A DNA stretch of 64,000 bases from the NCBI GenBank assembly GCA_033980235.1, contig CM067070.1, positions 27,618,627-27,682,626 of the forward strand, read 5' to 3'. The position numbers were made by a program, and so were the translations under genes. Under the pieces are notes generated by a model. The model saw only the letters and a program-made list of their open reading frames with translations, had not been told where the DNA came from and made no database searches. The stretch is from Diadema setosum. Its lineage: Eukaryota; Echinodermata; Echinoidea; Diadematoida; Diadematidae. Position 1 is the first letter of the stretch; each line of letters opens with the position of its first letter. Shown here piece after piece: positions 37,901 through 49,900 of the stretch.

Positions 37901-40900
37901 TGTAACACGTGTGGGTTTTGAAATAAGCGGAAGAAAGGAAGAAGACAAACATGTTTGAAGAAACTCGCTTGAGATATTATCATTGTCCAATTTCAACAGA
38001 TCAATATTAAAGTCACCAAGTAAAAAACAGTCCTTATTTTGAAAAACCGGGGATTGTGTCAAATCTGAAAGATAAATACAAAAATCTTTGAAGCTTGAAT
38101 TTGGTGGTCTGTACAATATGCCGACAACGATATTTCTATTTCCTGGAATACAAATTTCAATAAAAAGCGATTCAACAAAGCTATCCATTCTAGAAATATC
38201 ATCAAGAACAGTACATTCAAAAGTACGAGATACATACAACGCTACACCTCCACCACTCCTATTATCTGGCCTGTTATTGAAAAACATGTTATACCCATCT
38301 ATTGCAAAAGAATTTCCAGAATTAGAAGTTAACCAGGTTTCACATAATCCCATAACTGAAAATGGTTGATTTGTATCAGATTCCAGCAGAAATTTAAAGT
38401 CCTCAAAATGTTTGTTTATACTCCTTATGTTCAAATGCAACAAAGAAAAGGTGTCTTTAGGAAAATTGTTATACATGTCTTTACAATGATTCACAGTGCA
38501 ATTACACAAAACATTCTGAGTTAAGTCAGGACTGAAATCATGAGGCAATTCATTTGTGGATGAATTCAAATTATCAACAACAAGACTATCATATGGGGTA
38601 ATTCGTGCACTATCTGTCCCATTCAATGTATCAGTTTCTGACATATGTCTAAATAGTTCGAAGAAGTCATCATTTGAAACGGAATGAAACGGCGCATTCA
38701 TGTTCTCAGCCATTGGAAATATGAACGGCGTCAGAATCAGAACTAGCAGAGTAACGCTGCGGAGTAGAACGGAAAACGGAAAAGAGAAGGGAGACAAGAA
38801 AACACAGTAACGTTGAAGAGGACAAACATGGAACACATACAACGAGCAGACAAAGATACATCGAAGGACTCAGTGGGCTTCCGAAATAATAACAACAACG
38901 AATGTAGAGAATCCAAACTATGTCGGACTTAACAGGGTACATGCTAATAAACAAGTTTGGCTCACGAGATCCCTCGTGTGTTATAAATTTGTGTGGAATT
39001 TCACAGAAATTACCATATGACGTATGATTTTTGAATTACATAGACGTACAATGTAATCATATGCTTATAACGAGCGTATTTCGAACGAGAAAAAAAAAAA
39101 AACCAATATCAGCAACCAACAAAGAGACGAGGGGACGACATATACTTAGGGATTGGCTCACCACCAAAATAACAAATCAATGATAAGAATCCCGTAAGGG
39201 AAAACAGAGCAATGTTTAAAACCAAATGGAGAATACATTAATTTACATACGAGACAGCTCAACATTCTGAAAATAATTGGTCGCAAAGAGAGCTGTTGGA
39301 ATCCGTAATGCCATTAAACTACACCGAATAAAATCGGTAGCATGAACAGAGCCAAGTACCCTGACCAAAATCACAGGCAACAGCTGATCTTGAAATTACA
39401 CTTATACAAAACATAGAGCTTCACACTGTTGCTGTTACATAACGCTCTGAATCTTGGTGATCAGCTGCGAAGAATGCAAAAGCACTGAAGTACCGTATAC
39501 GTTAACACATACATCTGTATATGCATTATGTATGCTCGTATTGACAACATTGGCATACGTACTGATAATACATGCCGATACGCTAAGATTTATACAGGTT
39601 TACATATAGAATCATAATAGTCATCTTAAGGTCAACTACTAATCCAATCCAACTAAAAGCAGGATTCAGGAATACATTTGTCTCAGTTTACTTTGTAACT
39701 GCTGCCGAAGTTTTGTGGAAAAAAAAATGAAATCCACATTATCTTTATTACGGAATTTTGTTGACTTAGGAGTCCCACAATGATTTACTGTTTTCCTTAA
39801 TATGATCGAAAGTATGGCTGTAGAATCTAAGCAGAAATGAATTCGTCAACAATCTCGTTTAAAGCATTCAACAAATAAAAAAAAATAACACAATTATTTG
39901 ACAATTTCACAATAATTATTTCATTGTGTCATAATCCATAATATAAGAGTCGAATGGGACTACGTTTCACATTCATGTTCTGCCAACTACGATTTAGCCA
40001 TTCAATTTTCCATCGGTATTTATCGTTTTACTTTTAGCTTTAATTACACATTTTCTTAAAATTCTACCAACAGTGGGCACCAGATTGCTGTATTTCAATT
40101 CTAAAAATGCAACAGCTCTTCACAACGCATTACAATTAGGTATACCACGAGTAGCACTTTACATTGTCCTGTATAGTTTTGTATCACACTTGGATCGAAA
40201 AATGTATCAATATTCCCTCAAAGCGTGTACGCTGGATCGTTGAATTCCACATCTTAAAATGTAACTGTTCCCTCATGTCCACGTTCCAGACAAAAACATT
40301 ATGCTCCGCAGACAAAAATTCTCCCAAAACGATAGAAATGCCCTGCGACAATCACTGCTCATGTGACATTTCCTCCTACGACAATGTTTTTGCTCCGTCA
40401 CAGTTATTTCAGTGAAAAAAAAAAACACCACAAAAACAGAAAAACCCCAAACTCTCTGGATCGAATTGACGCCCATAATGAACCTATGTGTACATGTCCA
40501 TGTGCACTATAGTTTGCTCATTTCATATCACCTAATCATTCCCTTAAAGGAGACCTCCGGATGATTTTCAGATTTTTACATTTGAATAACTATAAATTAG
40601 TTAAATGGAGGACAGAGTGTCAGAATTTGTGATGATTGGGATGAAGAATAAGAATATTTTCAAAATTTAGAACAAATTGCAATGAACAAGGATGATGACA
40701 TGGCAGAGTCACCAAAAGAATGCATGAGTTGGGGCTCAAGGAAGCAGAACAAAAGAAAAAGGCATGCATAGATTATACACAGGTGAACTCGCAAGCAAGC
40801 GGTATTGTAATGGAATTACACTCCTACATTTCTGAAATATGTGAACATCCTATGTCATCATCCTTGTTCAGTGTAATTTGTTTGAGGTTTTTCAAAGTAT

Positions 40901-43900
40901 TGTTTCTCTGCTCAAGAACCAAAATGAATTCCAGAGATTTATGCATGGAGTTGTCGATTTTTTGTACTACATGATGTAAAATTATGAAAATCGTCTGGAA
41001 TGTCCCTTTAAGATGGTGGAGTTAATTCGTTCTTTCTTGAAAGTGTGTCGTGTTTATTCGCGCTGACAAATTTGAGGGACGTATTATTTCGCTTTGCACT
41101 ATTTGCTATACGTATCTGGGTGTCTCGTACTTGTCGGTACTTTGCGATACGTTTGCTAAGGCGTGTAGCTCAAATAATTGTGATATGATGGTTCTATCAA
41201 GTGTGTCGTATTTCTTGTCGTGTCGAAATACAGTGCGCCTATTTTTCTGAAGCATTGAAGACGCTTTGTTATGCACTGTTATACAACGCATGTATGTAGT
41301 AGATGTCTCGAGACTGTAGGCATGTTCGTATTTTGTGATTTTGTTTGCCAAGGTGTCTGGCTCAAATAATGGTGAAATGATGGTGATGATAGCGATTCTG
41401 AATGTTTGGCAAAGGGCAGAGTAATATTTGAGGACGGATACTAAGAGGTGACAGAAACAACAATTTAGACATGCCTAGTGTCCATGAATATGCATTTTCT
41501 CACTTTTTATGCGAAAATTGTTCAAAAAAAAAAATGCAAAGATTCCCCTTGTGGGAGTGGGATGCCCTCCCTTCTTTGATTATATTAACTCTAAAAGTCC
41601 AAAGGGGAGGGGGGGGGGGGGCACTGCGCCCTGAGACCCAAAATTTGTATAATATATGTAATTATTATAGTATCTAGAGATCTTGCGCAATCACCTCCAA
41701 ATTTGGTGAATTTTCGTAAAAATTGTTCCGAATAAGATGATAAGTTTAATTTATATTTGATTTTGGTTAGCATGGCGACCAAGAAAAAACAAGTTGCTTT
41801 TTAAATTCTTGAACCAGTTTTAGTTTTTCCCTGAAGATGTAGACCTATAACGGGGGGGGGGGGGAGGTGTGCCACCACATAATTTTTTTTTATCTTTTAA
41901 TATTTCTGTGCAATCAAAATGCAGTAACTACCCATTTGGTTTTTGCACTCCCGGCAAAAAAATGCTGATTTTTTTTTCTTTGTCTTTGTTCTCAACATTT
42001 TTCCTAATCAATGAAATAACTTGAATTAGAATTTATATAAACACATCATATGCATAATATAGAGCTTTATATACTTTAAAATAGTATATGCATAAATTCA
42101 TATCCATAACAAGATATGAACATTTAAAGCAATTGATCATTTCTTATCAATATTCTTTTATTTATTCTTTGCCTTCTGGACATAAAATTTTAAGATGAAA
42201 CATTTGTGTTCATTTCATCTTTTCCAGCAAACGTTTAAATATTGCTGCAATCACTTACCCAAAACTATATTACGATTCATTTCATCGAAATAGCCACTTA
42301 CACAACTATTCCACGCAACCACACAAGGAGACCTGTAGATACCGAAGATATATTTTGTTTATATTACACCCATATTTTTGAATAGCTCAGCTAATAGTTT
42401 AAAAGACACTTGTCAGACCATTACGTTCAGACATAAACTGAGAAAATATTTACTCTCTGCATACAGCACTATGATTAATTTGCTTATACTAAATAGATAA
42501 CCTTAGTACTTTCACATGTCTGGGCGAAGGAGTGGCATTTATTTTTCAATCTTTTTTTTTTTTTAATTCAAGCATTTTGTAAACACTGTTTGAAGAAAAT
42601 AACACAGCTTGCAAAATAATATCGGTACAAAAATTACAGAGTATACAACACTTTGATTTACTTTGATTACAGCTCAAAGAGAGCGCATGATTAAACTCAC
42701 AAAGCTTCCCAACAGAACTCGGTTACTGCTTTGTGCCAACGTGCGTTGAGCAGTGGCATTTGTCGGCTAAATCATCCCTTCCCAAGAGTTATCATTTGTG
42801 GGCTCTTTCATAAAGCATGATTTCATTTCGCAATACTGGTTGGTGGAGGTGGGGGTGGGTTGGATATAGACTGGCGGGTCTGCATGTGGTAAATGTTATA
42901 CAATGTTATACAAATACTTCACACATCAGGCGTTAGTAAGAATTATCCACCTGATTATAACTCTGGAACAGTAAGGAGTGGCATTTCCTCTCTTCCGATC
43001 CTCTCTTCTCTTCCTCTTCTCCTTTCTCTTTGATCTTTGTCGTTTTGTAATGCCCTTGTGTTCTTTCTTCCCGCTTCAGTGTTGGATCTTTTGGTCATGT
43101 CTGAATTAATTCTTCCGTTCCTTCTTACTTTCTTTCTTTTTTTCGTGATCAACCGTGTGCAAGAATCGCTGCTTTTGTCAGCATAATTTCTCGGTACGCA
43201 AGGCTGAATGAATAGTGTCTTAACTGTAACATTATATCTTATTTTAAGTTTGTATGTCCTCTCATGAAACTTGAAAATTATAGGACCATGTACAATATGT
43301 TTTAATGTTACCTTCAACATATTTATACATCACTTAAAAACACAATCCTCTAATATATAATATTGTAAATGAATGCATTTCGGATATGATACATGTACTG
43401 GCATACTGTTTTGTCGGATGATCCAAGTTTTACAAGTTCTATTTTTCAGTAGATCACAATTTTCCATTGCCATACATTTACTTTTGTCACTATTGCAAAG
43501 TATTCATTGACTTTTATCATCATTTTATATTCATTCGTTCATAATTGGTATTAAACTTTGTGGTTTATATCTTTTGCAAATTGTTAGCAATATAATGTCT
43601 TACAGATATGAAATGTGTAAATGTGTAATATGAAATGTATAATATCTAGATATAACATCAAATGTCTACATTGTATTATCTTCCGTTGGACGGAAATAAG
43701 TTATAGTGCCATCTTGTGTCTTGTCTTGATTTTTCATGACTGTGGTAAACACTAATTACCTTTAGTAAACTTCAAATGCACTGAAGACATCCAAACAAGA
43801 TTTGACTATGTTTATTAATCTGTCTATATGTAAAATATGAACACAAAATGTTTGCATTCTCGCCTCAAATGACTTATGCTTAAAACTAATTAATTGAATA

Positions 43901-46900
43901 TCATTTATGACACTTTCTTTGTTTTCATCGTATTTTGACAAGGTGAAGCCCATGCGAATTCCTCGTGAAATATGATGGTGTCATTCTTTGGTGCATGTTG
44001 TGCTTTACATTATTTTTGTGTCAATTTCTTTTTAAAGCAGGTGGTTGAAAAAGATGGAAATCAGACGGGGGAGAATAATGCCCCCCCCCCCATCCCCGTG
44101 AATTACGGATCTTCCAAAAGAGCTTGGGCTTCTTAGGATTTACATGGTTCATGGCTGATAGCTATGACTAAACCACTACATTAGTATTCTGGAAATGCTA
44201 TCATAGGAAAGTATTATCTATTTCAAATACATGCCATTTCCAATTGCACTTCCAGAACTTGCTCCTTAGGTAGTACCAAGAACGGTTATATAATGGTCTC
44301 GGCCTATGGACTGTGAATATCATTTTCTTTTTCTTTTTTTTAACTTACAATAAGTTTTTAAAGGATTAATGCAGTAGTGAGCTTTGCCCCACGCACAAAT
44401 GAATTTGATCTTTAAGCAATGGCGTCTCTTTATGAACCACCTTCCCCTCCGCTTGTGATGTGTTCATGAAAAACGTTGCCAAAATCATGGTGATAACTAT
44501 TAAAATTAGTGACTGCCCTTTCATAAAGTCAGCAGTGCCATACCATGATAACCTAAGTATAATCATATTGATGGGAGGGATACCACTGACATTTTGTCAT
44601 TTACAGATTAACTTCCAGACCTGGGGGGGGGGGGTTAGGAAGCAAATATCTGCGTTAGAAAATTCTGAGCTTACTTTTTGGTAAATGATATTCTCGTGAA
44701 ATTATTTGACATAACTGACTGTTACTGAAATAACTCTCCCGTTCATACAAGTAATACGTTCAGTACATGGCTTTCTTTTCTACATATCCATTCATTTCAA
44801 TTCATGTTCCTACTTTTCAGTTAGCATTGTAAATATTATAAAGGAGTGGGGTTTCAGCAGAATTCCCTTCATTCTGTGTGGATTCATCAGAATATGATTT
44901 TGAAGACTTCGCTCTCAAAACGAGTTCAGTAAATCCTTGTCAATTTAAGATTTGGCGATTAAAGCTGCTAAAACAAAGAAAACGAGGAAATCTGTAATAT
45001 TTGTAATCATAACTTTAAGGACCCCCCCCCCCTTTTTTTTAACTTGTTTAACAAGTGATGAATTATTTGAAAGCTTTTATTTTGCTCCATCTGTTGATGG
45101 ACTATAAAATCTTTACAAAAGACTTTTAAAGGGAAGGTACAGTTTCGACTGAGAGGGGTTTTCAGATTGTCAACGTATTTTGAAGACGATTTCTTTTTAC
45201 AAATAATGAGAAAGCTCATATGAAATATGAAAGAGCATACGAAGAGTTTGTTTGCAAAAACCGATAAGTCCATATTTGCCAAATGGAGATACTTGCGATT
45301 AAAGGCCAAGAAAAATAAAGAGAATAATAAGAAAATTTTTGCTTCTTTTGACCATAACTTCAAAAATGTACCTTTATATGTAGTGACCAATATATCATTT
45401 AAAAGGTATTATTTTGTACTTTATGACACAGACCATACTTCAAAATCTTCAAAAATGGACTTATCGGTTTTTGCAAACAAACTCTTCAATTACAATTCTA
45501 AAAGTTTATTTGATGTATTGGTTTTTAAATGGCTGAGATATCCCAAACAGAGTGATTCTAATAAAAGGTTTGACCAACCTTTTATTAAGACCGATTTGTT
45601 TTACTTTGTTTTTGAATATCTTTGTCATTTCAAAACCGATTTTTCAGAAAATAAACTTTGATTTCCTCTAATAATTGTATGCCTTTTATCATGTCATAAA
45701 ATGGTTTCTAAGTATCTCACAAAAAGTTAAAAGCTGAATTTTCACGTCAACCAATAATATACCATTCCTTTTTACAAGTTTTGCAATCAAACTCATATGT
45801 AATTCGTAGTCCACATAAGTCAAATAATATTATCAATAATAAAACCGAACTCCAGAAATGGGCATCTATCATGCTGTCTATACAAACAGCTTATTTGAAG
45901 AACACACAAATTTTCGGGCGCCCTGCCCTTTGTCAATGATGTGTGTGTTCTTCAAATAAACTGCTGATACTGACAGCATAATACATGTCCATTTCCGGAG
46001 AGATCTGTTCTAGTGTTGATAACATAACATATATAACCGTTGTGTCTTCTGTTGTTTGTTGTATTTTCTTTTTCAGCGTCCATCATGTAGAGATATATTC
46101 GTTTCATTTCCCGCCCGTTTGTTCCACTGCTGCTCCTTTATTCCGAAAATTTCGAAAATTATTCAAGTAAAAAGTGCAAATAAGCTCAGTAGTTAAAAAT
46201 AATCTCCAGACAAAACATGTATGGGGCTTGCGTGTTCAGTTAGAGGCAAACAAACTTAGAGTCCTCCATTTTGGCAAAGTTTTTTCATCATGTTCACTTA
46301 ATATCTTCTTAAAATTATTGTTTACCATTGGGAGCAGTGATGAAAAAAAAATAAAGAGAATAATAAGAGATTTTTTGCTTCTTTTGACCATAAATTCAAA
46401 AATGTACCTTTATATGTAGTGACCAATATATCATTTAAAAGGTATTATTTTGTACTTTATGAGAGAGACCGTACTTCAAAATCTTCAAAAATGGACTTAT
46501 CGGTTTTTGCGAACAAACTCTTTATTTCTACCTCTATTTCACATTTCAGAACCATTTTGAAGCATTAAAGCTAGTTTTTTGTCTGATTTGCAAATGGCAA
46601 ATAATGCCTTTAAAGTGAAAACTCACAGAACAAAATCCGTTGACCTGCTGTTAGTGAGATATGTTGCGGCTAATGTCTTATTTTTCCGGGGGGGGGGGGG
46701 GGGGGGGGTAAGCTATTGCAAAATACTCTTTCGATTGGGAAATTTACTGGGGCACAGAAATCGTCGTGGCCATCATATTAGTTTAAGCATCGCATCTGCA
46801 CCTATACCTTGGACATGTTACATAAAACTTTAGCATGAGAAAACTCGGCTTATTTTGAAATGTGTTAAAGTCAACGTCAGCATCATGCTTACCTGAGTTT

Positions 46901-49900
46901 TCAGTTCGTACCGGAGTTTTTCCTCAAGTAAAAAGTTTGATGCAACAGGCCACTTATGTTGAATAAAGTTTGAACTAAACTTATTGAATTTATTATATCT
47001 GCGCGAAATCAGACATACATTTGCGAAAAAAGAAAAATTCAACGTGACAGAGGAACCGGAATCTAATCTTTGGTCACATGTTTCCAATCTAAGAATCAGA
47101 TTGCGTGGAATCAACAATGGATGCACCAGAGGAGGTATCTGCTGAAAGAGAATAATCTTCAAATCGGCAACGTTAACAATGGGTGAATGTTATCGATGAG
47201 TGTACCTTCTGTGCACATATATGCTGACGAGCATGTCTGTTATTAAGCAGGCCAGCACTAGTCTTTTTTTTTTTTTTTTTGATGCCCCTATCCCAAAATA
47301 AAACCCAAAGCCAAAAGCCAAAACAAAACAAAACAAAACAAAACACAGACGGAAGTTGCGATGGAATTTGTATACATGATAAACGCCATCCATCATTATT
47401 TTTTCTTTAAAGAAATTGTAACTGTGCTGTGGCCATATCAGTGACATGTATAAAAAAAAAACAAAAAACAAAAAACAGATAAACACAAGTCTTCTTTAAC
47501 CCAGAAATTCCCTTTTAAAGCCCCACCCCCTCTTTTTCGTTATTCATCAGGTTCGTTAATCCGAAAATGAATCCAGGTTCGTTCTTTCGAAGGCTTGTTT
47601 CTCCAAAAACACAAATTTCCCATACCAATATGTTCATTGATAGCAAAGTTAAACAAGGTTTGTTAATCTGATCATTATTCAATGCCGCTTTGAAAGGTTA
47701 GTTATTCCAAAAGTTCGTAACACCAAAGGTCCGTTAACTAGAAAATAAAAAGAAGGTGTGTACTTAACGATCAGTCGGAATTACGAATTTTGTTTCGTTT
47801 ACGAATTAATTACCTTTTTTTTTCACTTTAAGATTAACGAACCTTCGAACCTTCTGTAGGATTAACGAAGGAGATGAATTGTCTTGTTATGAATATTAAG
47901 AAAACGAAAGTTATGTTCATTGGATCGAAAGGGAGGATAAAGAAGAATAATTCAAATTCATGGAATTCTTCCGTCGAGATGTTTTCATTGCAACTGATGG
48001 ACAAATTGCCTTACATCGACGTAAATAAGCACTGAATTGATCAGTGTTTTAGTAGTAGCCATGATAAAAAATCATGGGCGTACATAATCGAGCAGGATTC
48101 GAACCTACGACCTCCTGATCACCGGACAGGCGTCATCTCCACTAGACCACCGAGCTTTCGCCCGACAGCAAGTGTTTGGTTCTAACCCTTATAGCGTGCA
48201 GCGGGTACTGCTTTGTTATTCAAATTCATGAAATTCTTCCGTCGAGATGTTTTCATTGCAACTGATTGACAAATTGCCTTACATCGACGTAAATAAGCAC
48301 TGAATTGATCAGTGTTTTAGTAGTAGCCATGATAAAAAATCATGGACGTACATACTCGAGCAGGATTCGAACCTACGACCTCCTGATCACCGGACAGGCG
48401 TCATCTCCACTAGACCACCGAGCTTTCGCCCGACAGCAAGTGTTTGGTTCTAACCCTTATAGCGAGCAGCGGGTACTGCTTTGTTATTCAAATTCATGAA
48501 ATTCTTCCGTCGAAATGTTTTCATTGCAACTAATTGACAAATTGCCCTACATCGACGTATGTACGCCCATGATTTTTTTTTTTTATCATAGCTACTACTA
48601 AAACACTGATCAATTCAGTGCTTATTTACGTCGATGTAGGGCAATTTGTCAATCAGTTGCAAAGAAGAATAAGTTGCATATTGTGTATTGGACATGTTCA
48701 TTCATGTAAATATTGAGGTGTGATTATTGATATAATCTCAGATGGGATAAGTATTTAGTAAGATGGGATAAGTATTTAGTAAGATTTCTCGGATAATTGG
48801 ATATATTCGTAGAATTAAGCATTATTTGCCCGAAAGTATAATACATTTGTTATATAATAGTTTGATATTACCTCAAATAGATTATTGTATTGTTGTTTGG
48901 GGTAGAAGTGCACATTGTCATTTGGATAAACTCCAAAAACTTCAAAATCGGTATGCAAGAATTGTTCTGAAAGCCAGTATACTAACGCCACATAAGGAAA
49001 TACTCCTCAAATTATAATGTCAATGAATTACCATCAACCAGTTCAGTACCAGAGTTGCATATACATGTATTTGTATAAGATAATCAATGGGATGAGCCCA
49101 CGTTATCTCAGACATTATTGCTGTAAGACACACACCATTTCATACACGATATGTCGTTAATTGTCCCTTGTTTATAAACGCCCCCAAGACAGATTATTTT
49201 AAGAACTCTTCATTATCAAGCTTCAAATATGTGGAATAATTTGCCACATTTTATTCGAAATGCGCAGTCATTGTTTGTTTTCAAAAAATTATGCAGGGTA
49301 CTCAGCATGATTGATAGGTTATGAAAGCATGCATAGAGGTATATATAATGGAACATGTATTAAAATTTACTGAAGTGTTTGTTTTTGTTATTTTGTGTTG
49401 TATATCATTAACTTCATTAAGGTGGTTTTTTTTTTTTTTGGATGAAGAAATGATTGAAGCCCGAAATTTAAGGGGGAGGGGGCGATAATAGGTGAAGTGG
49501 CAATACTTTTCTGATTGCCCTATCAACGTGTTATTAAGCTGTAATGGTATCAATGTTTGAGTTCGTTTGTATTTTTGTTTTTGGAGTAGTGGTCAGCTGG
49601 TGGTTGAGTTGTAGAAGTTATTTTATTGCTTGTACTTTGTTTTGATGTTCATGACATTTTTATCTGTACATAATGTGAGCAGGGCCCCTTGGTAGAATTA
49701 TAACAGTTAACCAACTGAAAGGGCTACCCTCCTGAAAGAATATTGAAAGAAATAAATAAATAGATAAAAAAAATGAATAAATAAAAGAACCTTCACAAAA
49801 ACGAACCTTCGGAATAACGAACAGTATAACCCCTCCCCCTCCCAACACACACAAACACACACCTTTCCATTTATATGGTTGCAGTCACCCACCAGTCCTG

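Larger units (their letters stand above)
47520..49850. mobile_element. Element with GTTCGTTA(A/T)TCCGAA motif, split by a LINE
   Basis: Left part 47520-47875 repeats motifs such as GGTTCGTTAATCCGAA, TTCGTTCTTTCGAAGG and GATTAACGAACCTTCGAA. The right part 49785-49850 reads AACCTTCACAAAAACGAACC, TTCGGAATAACGAAC. Near-terminal CCCC(A/T)CCCCC and CCCCTCCCCCTCCC occur at the outer sides. The LINE at about 47880-49786 lies between them. Confidence 0.5.

Noticed and set aside
42955..43320. 121-codon - strand frame with Arg/Glu-rich tail
   Set aside because: No recognisable domain, no splice or promoter context; the charged tail reflects a CTTCTC-rich stretch.
45227..45661. 144-codon + strand frame
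   Set aside because: Covers the inverted ends of a nested MITE; the same peptide pieces recur at 46.4 and 58.3 kb only because the element does.
48090..48158. Possible functional tRNA gene (A and B boxes on the - strand)
   Set aside because: It repeats in tandem within an insertion with a target duplication, continues into a conserved non-tRNA body and has relatives elsewhere; best read as a SINE-type promoter.
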